A stretch of 64,000 bases of DNA from an uncultured Bacteroidales bacterium (lineage in GTDB: Bacteria; Bacteroidota; Bacteroidia; Bacteroidales; Bacteroidaceae): positions 23,983 through 87,982 of the forward strand of contig CADCAG010000010.1 of NCBI GenBank assembly GCA_902799355.1. Reading direction: 5' to 3'. The position numbers and the translations under genes are program-made. The notes beneath the pieces were generated by a model. The model did no database searches, was not told the origin of the DNA, and saw only the letters and a program-made list of their open reading frames with translations. Of this stretch, positions 37,741 through 46,919 are shown piece after piece; the stretch's first letter is position 1, and each line of letters begins with the position of its first letter.

Positions 37741-39204
37741 ATGAAAATAGGATTTGACAACGAGAAGTATCTCAGGATACAGTCAGAGCACATACGAGAG
37801 CGTATTGCACAGTTTGACGGCAAACTTTATCTGGAATTAGGCGGCAAGCTTTTCGACGACCACCACGCCAGTCGCGTACTCCCAGGCTTCAAGCCCGACT
37901 CGAAGTTACGCATGTTTGCACAGCTGCGCGACCAGTTGGAGATAGTTATCGTTGTCAGTGCTGAAGATATAGAGAAGAACAAGGTACGTGCCGACCTGGG
38001 CATCACCTATGACGAGGACGTGCTGCGACTGCGTGAGGAGTTCATGAGTCGCGACTTCATGGTCGGCTCGGTGGTAATCACCCACTACAACGGCCAGCAA
38101 GCCGCCGACCAGTTCCGCAAGCGTCTGGAGCGTCTGGGCATTAAGTCGTACGTACACTATCTCATCGATGGCTATCCCCACAACGTAGAACTGATAGCCT
38201 CGGACGAGGGTTTCGGCAAGAACGACTATGTAGAGACCAGCCGCGAGTTGGTCATCGTGACAGCGCCTGGTCCTGGTTCAGGCAAGATGGCTGTCTGTCT
38301 CAGTCAGCTCTATAACGAGAACAAGCGTGGCATCCGTGCTGGTTATGCCAAGTTCGAGACTTTCCCTGTATGGAACCTGCCGCTGAAGCATCCTGTCAAC
38401 ATTGCCTACGAGGCTGCCACAGCCGATCTGAACGATGTCAACATGATTGACCCGTTCCATCTGGAGGCTTACGACAAGATTGCTATCAACTACAACCGCG
38501 ACATTGAGATATTCCCCGTGCTGAATGCGCTCTTCGAGGGCATCTATGGCGAGAATCCCTATAAGTCACCCACGGATATGGGTGTCAACATGGTGGGCTT
38601 CTGCATCTCAGACGACGAGGTGTGCTGCAATGCCTCGCGCGACGAGATTATCCGCCGCTACTACTCAGCTACCAACAAGATGGCTGACGGACTGGACAAC
38701 GAGCGTGAGGTCAACAAGATTCTGATGCTATTCAACCAGGCAAAGATTACCACGGCCTATCGTCGTGTCACAGTAGCTGCACAGGCCAAGCAGGAACTGA
38801 CAGAACAGACTGCAGCCGCTATGGAGTTGGAAGACGGCACCATTATCACTGCCAAGAGTTCTCCCCTACTCGGCTGTTCGGCAGCCCTGCTGCTCAACGC
38901 CACCAAGCATCTGGCAGGTATCGACCACGAGGCCAAGCTGATTCCACAGAGTCTAATAGAACCCGTACAGAAGACGAAGATAGAATATCTGGGAGGTAAG
39001 AATCCTCGTCTGCACACTGACGAGGTACTGGTAGCCCTCAGCGTGCTGTCGAAAGACGACGAGCAGTGTCGCGAGGCACTGGCACAGCTGCCCAAGCTGC
39101 GTGGCTGTCAGGTACACTCAACGGTAATGCTCTCTGAGGTAGACCGCAAAATCTTCAAGAAGCTGGGTTGCGGACTGACCTGCGACCCCGTCCGTAAGAA
39201 ATAA
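37741..39204 (+). CDS. DUF1846-family protein
   Basis: A 487-residue cytosolic protein matching DUF1846 along its whole length (MKIGFDNEKYLRIQSEHIRE, FDDHHASRVLPGFKPDSK, VTAPGPGSGKMAVCLSQLYNE). The GPGSGKMA segment is phosphate-loop-like, so nucleotide binding is possible. Its biochemical role is not established as far as I know. It lies 21 bases downstream of yidC and upstream of DUF1015, so the three may form an operon. Confidence 0.9.
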   Translation: MKIGFDNEKYLRIQSEHIRERIAQFDGKLYLELGGKLFDDHHASRVLPGFKPDSKLRMFAQLRDQLEIVIVVSAEDIEKNKVRADLGITYDEDVLRLREEFMSRDFMVGSVVITHYNGQQAADQFRKRLERLGIKSYVHYLIDGYPHNVELIASDEGFGKNDYVETSRELVIVTAPGPGSGKMAVCLSQLYNENKRGIRAGYAKFETFPVWNLPLKHPVNIAYEAATADLNDVNMIDPFHLEAYDKIAINYNRDIEIFPVLNALFEGIYGENPYKSPTDMGVNMVGFCISDDEVCCNASRDEIIRRYYSATNKMADGLDNEREVNKILMLFNQAKITTAYRRVTVAAQAKQELTEQTAAAMELEDGTIITAKSSPLLGCSAALLLNATKHLAGIDHEAKLIPQSLIEPVQKTKIEYLGGKNPRLHTDEVLVALSVLSKDDEQCREALAQLPKLRGCQVHSTVMLSEVDRKIFKKLGCGLTCDPVRKK

Positions 39205-39225
39205 ACAATAACTATCATATTTATC

Positions 39226-40473
39226 ATGGCAATCGTTAAACCCTTCAAGGGCATTCGCCCACCGAAAGAACTTGTAGAAAAGGTAGAGAGCCGTCCCTAC
39301 GACGTGCTCGACTCAGAAGAGGCTCGCGCCGAGGCTGGCGACAACGCCCAGAGTCTGTATCACATCATCAAACCAGAGATTGACTTCCCCGTAGGTACCT
39401 CAGAGTACGATCCGCGTGTCTACGAGAAGGCTGCCGAGAACTTCCAGAAGTTCCAGGACAACGGATGGTTGGTGCAGGACTCGCGCGAACATTATTATAT
39501 ATATGCTCAGACCATGCAGGGCAAGACGCAGTATGGTCTGGTGGTCTGCGCACATACTGACGACTACATGAAGGGCAATATCAAGAAGCACGAGCTGACA
39601 CGTCGCGACAAGGAGGAAGACCGCATGAAGCATGTCCGCGTGAACAATGCCAACATCGAGCCGGTATTCTTTGCTTATCCTGACAATGCCATCCTCAACG
39701 AGCTCATCATGCGCTATGCCGCTACTGAGCCTGAGTACGACTTCATTGCACCCATCGATGGTTTCCGCCACCAGTTCTGGATTATCGATGACGACAAGGA
39801 TATGCAGACCATCACCGCAGAGTTCAGCAAGATGCCATCACTGTATATTGCCGATGGTCACCATCGCTCAGCAGCTGCTGCCCTCGTTGGTGCAGAAAAG
39901 CAGAAGCAGAATCCCAATCACAAGGGTGACGAAGAGTATAACTTCTTCATGGCTGTCTGCTTCCAGGCTTCACAGCTGACCATCCTCGACTACAACCGCG
40001 TAGTAAAGGACCTCAACGGACTGAGCTCGGAAGAATTCCTTGCTGCCCTGAAGAAGAACTTCGACGTAGAAGACAAGGGTACCGATATCTACAAGCCTCA
40101 GCAGCTGCACGAGTTCTCACTCTATTTGGACGAGCACTGGTACAGTCTGAAGGCCAAGGAAGGCACCTACGACAATACCGACCCCATCGGTGTGCTGGAC
40201 GTCGACATCTCCAGCCGCCTCATCCTCGACGAGATACTGAACATTGGCGACCTCCGCTCTTCAAAGCGCATCGACTTCGTGGGTGGACTGCGTGGACTGG
40301 GTGAGCTGAAGCGTCGTGTAGACAGTGGTGAGATGCGTGCCGCACTGGCCCTCTATCCTGTCACCATGCAGCAGATCATGGATATTGCCGACAGCGGCAA
40401 GATCATGCCTCCTAAGGCTACCTGGTTTGAGCCGAAGCTGCGCTCAGGCCTTGTCATTCATAAGCTGTCGTAA
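39226..40473 (+). CDS. DUF1015-family protein
   Basis: A 415-residue protein of the DUF1015 family (start MAIVKPFKGIRPPKELVEKV, SRPYDVLDSEEARAEA, ADGHHRSAAA near residue 207). It is widespread in anaerobic bacteria and thought to be an uncharacterised enzyme of amino-acid metabolism. In many genomes it is next to serC/serA; here no such genes are in the window. It follows the DUF1846 gene by 21 bases. A degenerate ATCGAAATTTCG-type repeat separates it from the next gene. Confidence 0.88.
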   Translation: MAIVKPFKGIRPPKELVEKVESRPYDVLDSEEARAEAGDNAQSLYHIIKPEIDFPVGTSEYDPRVYEKAAENFQKFQDNGWLVQDSREHYYIYAQTMQGKTQYGLVVCAHTDDYMKGNIKKHELTRRDKEEDRMKHVRVNNANIEPVFFAYPDNAILNELIMRYAATEPEYDFIAPIDGFRHQFWIIDDDKDMQTITAEFSKMPSLYIADGHHRSAAAALVGAEKQKQNPNHKGDEEYNFFMAVCFQASQLTILDYNRVVKDLNGLSSEEFLAALKKNFDVEDKGTDIYKPQQLHEFSLYLDEHWYSLKAKEGTYDNTDPIGVLDVDISSRLILDEILNIGDLRSSKRIDFVGGLRGLGELKRRVDSGEMRAALALYPVTMQQIMDIADSGKIMPPKATWFEPKLRSGLVIHKLS

Positions 40474-40507
40474 TATCGATATTTCGACACATCGAAATTT
40501 CGAAAGA
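40473..40507. repeat. Degenerate tandem repeat (ATTTCGACACATCG-type)
   Basis: Imperfect CGAAAT/CGATAT units between DUF1015 and the YigZ gene; similar to 4286-4324. Confidence 0.65.
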
Positions 40508-41086
40508 ATGACCGACGAATATAAAACGATCAAAGAGACAAGCGAGGGATATTACACCGAGAAACGGAGTAAGTTCCTCGCTTTTGCCCATCCCGTCAGC
40601 ACTGTTGACGAGGTGAAGGATATCGTGGCGCAGTACCGTAAGAAATACTACGATGCCCGCCACGTCTGCTATGCCTATATGCTGGGAGCCGAGCGCACGG
40701 AGTTCCGTGCCAACGACGATGGTGAGCCATCGAGCACAGCAGGCAAGCCCATCCTCGGACAGATTAACAGCAACGAACTGACGGACATCCTCATCGTCGT
40801 GGTGCGTTACTATGGTGGTGTCAACCTCGGCACCAGCGGTCTTATCGTTGCCTACCGTGAGGCTGCAGCTGACGCCATAGCCCATGCCACCATCGAGTCG
40901 CGACAGGTGGAGGAGATTGTAAAGTACTCGTTTGCCTATCCACAAATGAACGATGTGATGCGCATCGTCAAGGATATGAATCCACGCATCATCAGTCAGA
41001 CCTACGATAACACCTGCGAGATTGTGTTATCGATAAGAAAAAGCGAAGCTGAGCAGCTTCGCAATCGATTAAACAGTCTGTTGTAA
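40508..41086 (+). CDS. YigZ/IMPACT family (UPF0029) protein
   Basis: A 192-residue protein of the YigZ family. The N-terminal domain (about 1-120) has EGYYTEKRSKFLAFAHPV, DDGEPSSTAGKPIL and VVRYYGGVNLGTSGLIVAYR; a ferredoxin-like C-terminal domain follows. The eukaryotic relative IMPACT regulates translation; the bacterial role is unknown. The same frame runs open back to 40325, but that part lies inside DUF1015 in a different frame, and the family's normal start is at 40508. Its last 18 bases overlap the end of the opposite-strand oxidoreductase. Confidence 0.9.
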   Translation: MTDEYKTIKETSEGYYTEKRSKFLAFAHPVSTVDEVKDIVAQYRKKYYDARHVCYAYMLGAERTEFRANDDGEPSSTAGKPILGQINSNELTDILIVVVRYYGGVNLGTSGLIVAYREAAADAIAHATIESRQVEEIVKYSFAYPQMNDVMRIVKDMNPRIISQTYDNTCEIVLSIRKSEAEQLRNRLNSLL

Positions 41087-42622
41087 GTACTGCGCACACA
41101 TCTCTGCACAGCGTTCCCCATCGACACCCGCCGACACGATGCCACCAGCATAGCCGGCACCCTCGCCACAAGGGAAGAGCCCTTGCAGACGGACGTGCAT
41201 CAGCGTATCAGCATCACGAACGATGCGCACAGGACTACTGGTACGCGTCTCCACACCAATCATCACTGCCTCGTTGGTCAGGAAACCATGACTCTGACGG
41301 CCAAAGGCCTTAAAGCCTTCTTGCAGACGATGGCTGATGTTTTGAGGCATCCAGAAATGCAGAGGTGACGATATCAGACCTGGTGCATAGGAACTTCTGG
41401 GCAGGTCGTAGCTCAGGCGCTTATTGACGAAGTCAGCCATACGCTGGGCTGGTGCCGTCTGTCGCATATTGCCCTGTTGCCAACAGTCGCGTTCCAACTG
41501 TTCCTGGAAGTGCATCACACGCAAGGGATCGTCGCCTTCGATATCCTCCGCACGTGTCTCGACTACCATACCACTGTTCGACCACTGTCCACCACGATTC
41601 GATGGACTCATGCCATTGACCACAAGCTGCTCCTTGTCGGTAGCAGCAGGAATAACAAAGCCACCAGGACACATGCAGAACGAGTAGACGCCACGACCAT
41701 CAACCTGTGTGACAAACGAATACTCAGCAGCAGGCAGGTACTTGCCCCTACCCAGTTTGTTATGGTACTGTATCTGGTCTATCAACATCGACGGATGCTC
41801 CAATCGAACACCTACGGCAATACCCTTCGCCTCGATTTCTATCTTCCTGTCAGCCAGATAGCGATAGACATCACGAGCAGAATGACCCGTGGCAAGAATG
41901 ACAGGGCCGCTATACTCCTTATCGGCTGCGAAACAGCCGACCACAGTATTACCGTTAAGAACGAGGCGCGTCATCTTGGTCTGAAAATGCACCTCGCCAC
42001 CACAACGGATAATGGTGTTACGCATATTCTCAATGACGCGTGGCAGCTTGTCAGTACCGATATGCGGATGCGCATCGGCCAAGATATTCGCCGAGGCACC
42101 ATGCTGACAGAAAACGTTGAGAATCTTCTCTATAGAGCCACGCTTCTTAGAACGAGTGTATAGCTTGCCATCGGAATAGGCACCAGCGCCACCCTCACCA
42201 AAGCAGTAGTTGCTCTCAGCATCCACCTTCTGTGTCTTGGCAATCTGTGCCAAGTCCTTCTTACGCTCATGGACATCCTTGCCACGCTCCAAGACAATAG
42301 GACGCAGACCCAGCTCAATGAGTCGCAAAGCGGCAAACAGTCCACCAGGGCCAGCACCTACGACAATGACCTGCGGACGCTCACTGACATCAGGATAGTC
42401 CGTACGGACATACTCGTCATCTGTGGGCTGCTCGTTGATGAACACCCGCACCTTCAGATTGACAAAGATGGTACGCTGACGGGCATCGATGCTACGACGG
42501 AGAATACGCACAGCCGTAATCGTCCGTACATCAAAGCCATACTCGTCAGCCAACCACGAGCGTAGCGCCTGCTCGTTGGCAGCCACCTGCGGCTGTACCC
42601 TTACTTGATACTCGTTGGTCAT
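41069..42622 (-). CDS. NAD(P)/FAD-dependent oxidoreductase
   Basis: A 517-residue flavoprotein of the large uncharacterised 'FAD-dependent dehydrogenase' group. The FAD-binding dinucleotide motif VVGAGPGGLFAALRLIELG starts near residue 86, a second ATGHSARDVYRYL block is near 245, and the C-terminal FPCGEGAGYAGGIVSAGVDG is characteristic. An N-terminal domain of about 80 residues precedes the Rossmann fold, as usual in this group. The substrate is unknown. It ends a five-gene minus-strand operon and overlaps the YkvA gene by four bases. Confidence 0.9.
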   Translation of the reverse strand: MTNEYQVRVQPQVAANEQALRSWLADEYGFDVRTITAVRILRRSIDARQRTIFVNLKVRVFINEQPTDDEYVRTDYPDVSERPQVIVVGAGPGGLFAALRLIELGLRPIVLERGKDVHERKKDLAQIAKTQKVDAESNYCFGEGGAGAYSDGKLYTRSKKRGSIEKILNVFCQHGASANILADAHPHIGTDKLPRVIENMRNTIIRCGGEVHFQTKMTRLVLNGNTVVGCFAADKEYSGPVILATGHSARDVYRYLADRKIEIEAKGIAVGVRLEHPSMLIDQIQYHNKLGRGKYLPAAEYSFVTQVDGRGVYSFCMCPGGFVIPAATDKEQLVVNGMSPSNRGGQWSNSGMVVETRAEDIEGDDPLRVMHFQEQLERDCWQQGNMRQTAPAQRMADFVNKRLSYDLPRSSYAPGLISSPLHFWMPQNISHRLQEGFKAFGRQSHGFLTNEAVMIGVETRTSSPVRIVRDADTLMHVRLQGLFPCGEGAGYAGGIVSAGVDGERCAEMCAQYLQQTV

Positions 42623-43011
42623 TCTTCGTTTTTGAAGAGGTCTGAAATTTCAGCAATCTCGTCTTCATCAAACCACTTGCTCAGACGGTCCTTGGCCTTC
42701 TGCTGAATCTCTGGATCCACATCCGTCCATACCTTCTTTAAGACGAAGAGCAATACGGCGAGGTCGTCAGTCAGTCCGGCAATGGGGATAGCATCGGGGA
42801 TGACATCCAGCGGACTGATCATATAACCCAACGCACCGATAATCATAGCCTTGTTGGCTGTGCTGACCTTATCGCTCTGCAGCGTGTAGTACAGGATTAA
42901 GGCTGCATAGACCAATTTTGATCCTGCACGCTTGGCGATTTTAGCAATCTTGTCAACGAAGTCCGACTGTGAGAACTTGTTGGCATACTTCATAAAATCA
43001 GGTAATTCCAT
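42619..43011 (-). CDS. YkvA-family (DUF1232) membrane protein
   Basis: A 130-residue protein with the DUF1232 core (KAMIIGALGYMISPLDVIPDAIPIAGLTDDLAVLLF, about 55-90), one or two membrane helices. The function is unknown. Four-base overlap with the downstream oxidoreductase suggests coupled translation. Confidence 0.88.
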   Translation of the reverse strand: MELPDFMKYANKFSQSDFVDKIAKIAKRAGSKLVYAALILYYTLQSDKVSTANKAMIIGALGYMISPLDVIPDAIPIAGLTDDLAVLLFVLKKVWTDVDPEIQQKAKDRLSKWFDEDEIAEISDLFKNEE

Positions 43012-43035
43012 ATCTCAATTTACAATTATACTTTT

Positions 43036-43878
43036 TTACTCATTGATTCTTATCACTCTGATGCCCGTATGTGACGGATGCTTCTGCAGATACTGGTAGA
43101 AGGTCATGGGTTCCTCGACGACCTTCTTGTGTATCATCGATGCATTGAGCAGGTGCAGACCGTCTTTCTTCCATACGGCAAAACCCAGGTGGGCGATGTC
43201 CAGACCTTTCTTGTTACAGGTGATGGCAATGATATCACCATCGTGAACAGCCTGACGCAGGGCTTTCGTACTGCGACGTAGCGCACTCTTGGGAATATAG
43301 CGGGCCTTGGTACCAGTAAGCTGTTGCTCCTGCTGACGGATGATGGGCACCAGTTTGGGTTGTGCCTTCAATGCCTTATAAGCTGTAGGGTGCGTACTCA
43401 TATAGTTCACGTTGACACGCTGGACAGCTGTGAAAGGCGGATTGGGCGACTGTATCTCCTTGACAATCTTCATGGCTTGCTTGTCAGCAATCCAGTCGGA
43501 GAAATAGTGCAGGCGTGAGGTATAGTCAGTCATCACCCCTTGTCTGTATCTCAGCGTACGCAATGTCGACAGATAGTCATTCCATGTGCACTTGCCCTGC
43601 TGTGCACAGAGGGTCAGCGCTGTCACTGTCTCCACCAGTGTGGTGCAGTCGAGCTCTCGCGTGTTTACCACCAGTTGTTCGTTGTCATTGACTTCCAAGG
43701 TATGTGCCACATAGGGTACCCCCAGGAACTGGCGGGCAAACCACAATGTCGATGTCTTGGCATTGGCTTTAGCCAGCAAGCGGCAGATGGTCACGCTATC
43801 AGCCTGCTGATAGGTCACCTGTGCCTCCACCCATACTGTCGGCAACAATAATAGGAAGTATAATAACCGCTGTCTCAT
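43036..43878 (-). CDS. DUF1460-family (NlpC/P60-like) amidase
   Basis: A 280-residue exported protein (signal MRQRLLYFLLLLPTVWVEA). The DUF1460 family is a papain-like fold; in related enzymes it is an N-acetylmuramoyl-L-alanine amidase acting on peptidoglycan fragments. The likely nucleophile is the cysteine in TRELDCTTLVETVTAL (near residue 78) and the histidine is in IAHLGFAVWK (near 228). Its start overlaps the end of the DUF4421 gene by four bases. Confidence 0.87.
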   Translation of the reverse strand: MRQRLLYFLLLLPTVWVEAQVTYQQADSVTICRLLAKANAKTSTLWFARQFLGVPYVAHTLEVNDNEQLVVNTRELDCTTLVETVTALTLCAQQGKCTWNDYLSTLRTLRYRQGVMTDYTSRLHYFSDWIADKQAMKIVKEIQSPNPPFTAVQRVNVNYMSTHPTAYKALKAQPKLVPIIRQQEQQLTGTKARYIPKSALRRSTKALRQAVHDGDIIAITCNKKGLDIAHLGFAVWKKDGLHLLNASMIHKKVVEEPMTFYQYLQKHPSHTGIRVIRINE

Positions 43879-44963
43879 TCTTTATTCTTTTTATACCTAC
43901 CACGCGCCCCAAAGTTATAACCGACATACAAGTTCAGACTGCCAAAGATGTTGTTGGCAGCAAACTGTGACTTATGATAGTTGTAGGAACGCACAATGAC
44001 AGAGGCTCCAGCATACCAGCGCATATTATTATACACCAAGCCAAAGCGTCCGATGCCGTCTATATTAAAGTTGTTGATATTCAACAGGTCCTTGCTGCTA
44101 CGAGACTCACCATGCGTACTCTTGTAGGCCAATGCCAGCGAGAGCGAGGAACAGAACAGGCAATTCTTAGCAAACACCCAGTTATAGGCATATCCCACCG
44201 AAGCACTGGAGTTATAGTATTTCACACTGTTGAACATCAGTCCGCTGTCCAATTTGACAGTTTGCAGCCCCATATGCTCATCAATCGCTGTCTGAAGCTT
44301 CTCATGATCGAACTCAATGCTGTTTTGCGTATAGGTCACGCCTACCATCCACGAGCCACAACTGATTTTCTGTATGGTGCTCTGTGCAAAGGCTGCAGGA
44401 TAAGAGAAGCGCTGGTGGTTGAAGATGTAGTAGAGATTAACGCCAGTGATACCCACGCTAATGCCATCGAAAGGCACACCTTCCATCATACTTGTGTTGA
44501 CATTCTTCCCCAGATTAATGCGACGTATCTTATAGTCAACGCCAGTACGACGATAGTAGATGTCTGCACCAATCTGTGCACTATAGATGCTGAGGTCTAT
44601 CTCCTGTTTCAAGTCCTTGATATTCACATCGACATGTTTCAGGTCAAAGGTATAACCAGCAAACACCCAGCGCCAACCAAAATAGGGACCGACCTTGAAG
44701 TTCGGCTCAGGAGACAGCCATACCGACTGTCCGTCAGAACCACTCGTACTGAGGCGATAGTAGTCGTAGGTATGTGTGGCCTGAAGCATCACTGACCAGT
44801 TGTAGTGCTGTGGCTCGACATAGTTCTCGTCGATATAGCTGAAGCCACGGATGGTACGGCGCAGCCAGCTCATCTTCTTCTCTGGCTGTTCCGTCTGTAA
44901 CGTGTCTTGCGCCATCGCTTGTAACGTCACCACGGCCAATATGGTCAGTAGCATTCTCTTCAT
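43875..44963 (-). CDS. DUF4421-family outer-membrane protein
   Basis: A 362-residue exported protein (signal MKRMLLTILAVVTLQAMA) with WLRRTIRGFSYIDENYVEPQHYNW near the N-terminus, the signature of DUF4421, followed by a series of amphipathic strands ending YVGYNFGARGRYKKNKE, which suggests a beta-barrel. No function is known. It is in an operon with the DUF1460 amidase, so a role in envelope maintenance is plausible but unproven. Confidence 0.86.
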   Translation of the reverse strand: MKRMLLTILAVVTLQAMAQDTLQTEQPEKKMSWLRRTIRGFSYIDENYVEPQHYNWSVMLQATHTYDYYRLSTSGSDGQSVWLSPEPNFKVGPYFGWRWVFAGYTFDLKHVDVNIKDLKQEIDLSIYSAQIGADIYYRRTGVDYKIRRINLGKNVNTSMMEGVPFDGISVGITGVNLYYIFNHQRFSYPAAFAQSTIQKISCGSWMVGVTYTQNSIEFDHEKLQTAIDEHMGLQTVKLDSGLMFNSVKYYNSSASVGYAYNWVFAKNCLFCSSLSLALAYKSTHGESRSSKDLLNINNFNIDGIGRFGLVYNNMRWYAGASVIVRSYNYHKSQFAANNIFGSLNLYVGYNFGARGRYKKNKE

Positions 44964-44969
44964 CTGTGT

Positions 44970-45953
44970 TCAGAACTTTCCTAAGATACGGTCCAGCACC
45001 CAGTTAACAGGGGTTGCCGACACACTGGTACACTCGCAGATGCCTATGCCCTGCAGATGCTCGCAGACATTCTTGATTAACGGATACTGTACATACGGAG
45101 GATTAGGCACTGCCAGCACCTGTGTACCCTCACTGATATGCAGCAAAATGGGTTTATAGTCGAAGACAGAGAAACTCATCAGTCCCTTGTCACCAATAAT
45201 CTCGATACAGTCCTCACGAGCTGACTCGTGACCCACAAAACACCAGGAGCCACTGCCTGGCACACCGCTCTCAAACTCAAAGCAGGCACTCACCGAGTCT
45301 TCTGCATCATAGAGCTTGCCACGATTGGCACAGATGCCACGGGCCTCGAGGATGACGCCAAAGATGTGCTGTAAGAGGTCGAGCTGATGGGGAGCCAGAT
45401 CATAGAAGTAGCCACCACCTGCAATATCGGGTTGCAAGCGCCAAGGTAACTCTTCCGGTTTGGTATAGTCGAGCTCACGAGGTGGTACGGCAAAACGAAT
45501 CTGTACGTTGATGACTTTGCCGATGGTACCATTATCCACCAGTTCCTTGACTTTCTGGAAATAAGGCAGATAGCGACGATAGTAGGCCACAAAGCAGGGC
45601 ACACCCGTCTCTGCACTGATGCGGTTGATGCGGGCACAGTCTTCGTACGATGCTGCCAGCGGCTTCTCGATATATACGGGTTTGCCAGCCTTCATGGCCA
45701 TAATGGCAAAGGTGGCATGACTGCTGGGAGGTGTGGCGATATAGACGGCATTGACATCGGGGTCGTCAATGAGTTCCTGAGCATCGGTATACCACTTCGG
45801 TATGCCGTGTCGCTCAGCATAGCTGCGTGCCTTCCGCTCCTGACGACTCATCACCGCCACGACGCTGGAGCCCTCTACTTCAGAGAACGCCGGCCCGCTT
45901 TTCTTTTCTGTCACCTCACCACATCCGATGAAGCCCCACCGTAATATCTTCAT
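44970..45953 (-). CDS. Gfo/Idh/MocA-family oxidoreductase
   Basis: A 327-residue NAD(P)-dependent dehydrogenase, probably acting on a sugar or inositol derivative. The Rossmann motif WGFIGCGEVTEKKSGPAF is at the N-terminus, the conserved EKPLA with its catalytic lysine near residue 97, and the substrate-domain motif GGGYFYDLAPHQLDLL near 175. The start at 45953 is chosen over 45965 because the -7 box at 45962-45970 overlaps the longer start. It is the first gene of the five-gene operon. Confidence 0.92.
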   Translation of the reverse strand: MKILRWGFIGCGEVTEKKSGPAFSEVEGSSVVAVMSRQERKARSYAERHGIPKWYTDAQELIDDPDVNAVYIATPPSSHATFAIMAMKAGKPVYIEKPLAASYEDCARINRISAETGVPCFVAYYRRYLPYFQKVKELVDNGTIGKVINVQIRFAVPPRELDYTKPEELPWRLQPDIAGGGYFYDLAPHQLDLLQHIFGVILEARGICANRGKLYDAEDSVSACFEFESGVPGSGSWCFVGHESAREDCIEIIGDKGLMSFSVFDYKPILLHISEGTQVLAVPNPPYVQYPLIKNVCEHLQGIGICECTSVSATPVNWVLDRILGKF

Positions 45954-45961
45954 AATTGATT

Positions 45962-45970
45962 GCAAAATTA
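45962..45970 (-). promoter_or_regulatory. -7 box for the oxidoreductase-to-YkvA operon
   Basis: Minus-strand TAATTTTGC, 8 bases from the ATG at 45953. The gap to the divergent gene is mostly an ATTATGAATTATGC-type repeat (45970-46010). Confidence 0.6.
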
Positions 45971-46010
45971 CAAAATTATTATGAATTATGCATTATAAAT
46001 TATGAATTAT
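45970..46010. repeat. Degenerate tandem repeat (AATTATGC-type units)
   Basis: Imperfect 9- to 11-bp units ATTATGAATTATGCATTATA and so on fill the space between two divergent -7 boxes. Confidence 0.75.
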
Positions 46011-46013
46011 TCG

Positions 46014-46022
46014 TACCTTTGC
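46014..46022 (+). promoter_or_regulatory. -7 box for the membrane protein-hisB pair
   Basis: TACCTTTGC, 18 bases before the ATG at 46041. Confidence 0.65.
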
Positions 46023-46040
46023 ATCATTAATTCGAAAATA

Positions 46041-46919
46041 ATGGACCAACAAGACAAAATAATTCTACAAAAAGTACGCAGCTACCGAGGTATTCTGTCG
46101 GCAGGCATGCGTCTCTATATCAGTGCTTTCCGCAGATTTTTCAAGGCTTCCTGGCTGACAGCGCTTATCTATGCGCTCGTCAATGCTGCTCTGGGCACAC
46201 TGACTGCCATCAAGGTTCCTGAACTGATGGTCGTCATCCTGCAGCAACTACAGCGCTACAACGGCATCTTCGCAGAGAGTCTGCAACCCTATCTGGTAGC
46301 TCTGGCAGAGTGCATCGTTCTTATCGTTGCCGTCATCATTGTCAGTGCTCTGGCACACAGCACCATCTACGCCTTGCTGAAAGAGCATAGCGAGACTGGC
46401 GACATATCAGTTCCTGTTAGTTGGTGGAAGCCCAGCACACGCATGATGGGTCGTACGTTGAAGGGCGTGCTCCTCACACTGTTGGTCTGCATTCCCCTGT
46501 GCATCGTTATCCCCTTTGCCCTGCCGATGTGGTACGTGATGACGAAATATATCATGGACCCCTCTGCTGGCTATTGGACTACACTGAAGAAAGGCTATGG
46601 ACGCGGCATGGGACACTGGGGATCTCTGTTCCTGGTATTTTTCCTCACCATTCTCTTTATACTGCTGGCAGGAATGATTGTCATGCTCCCTGCCCACATT
46701 CTCTTCCTGGCCAACTATCGGGCACAGATGGGTGTACTCATCGGTGATCCATTGGGCATGCCATCATACATGATGCCCATGACGTTCATCACCTTCGTCC
46801 TGTGCAGTTTCCTGTATTTCTACCTCTGCCTACCCATGCTGCTCAACGGCTACTACGCCTATGGCTCCATTGAGGCTAAGGAACTCGAACATGAACAACA
46901 AAAGCTAGACATACAATGA
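46041..46919 (+). CDS. Uncharacterised five-helix inner-membrane protein
   Basis: A 292-residue protein I do not recognise. Five long hydrophobic segments are visible (about residues 33-55, 92-118, 140-165, 195-225 and 250-280), with a basic N-terminus ([25 protein letters not shown]). The start at 46041 fits the -7 box at 46014-46022; the longer frame from 46002 begins before the predicted transcript. Its stop overlaps the hisB start (ATGA), so the two are translationally coupled, although a link to histidine synthesis is not obvious. Confidence 0.8.
   Translation: MDQQDKIILQKVRSYRGILSAGMRLYISAFRRFFKASWLTALIYALVNAALGTLTAIKVPELMVVILQQLQRYNGIFAESLQPYLVALAECIVLIVAVIIVSALAHSTIYALLKEHSETGDISVPVSWWKPSTRMMGRTLKGVLLTLLVCIPLCIVIPFALPMWYVMTKYIMDPSAGYWTTLKKGYGRGMGHWGSLFLVFFLTILFILLAGMIVMLPAHILFLANYRAQMGVLIGDPLGMPSYMMPMTFITFVLCSFLYFYLCLPMLLNGYYAYGSIEAKELEHEQQKLDIQ

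Noticed and set aside
40325-40507. N-terminal extension of the YigZ-family protein
   Set aside because: These codons lie inside DUF1015 in another frame, and the YigZ family begins at 40508.
43036-45953. DUF4421-DUF1460 gene pair as a new defence or secretion system
   Set aside because: These are common Bacteroidales envelope families with signal peptides and no nuclease, helicase or secretion ATPase nearby.
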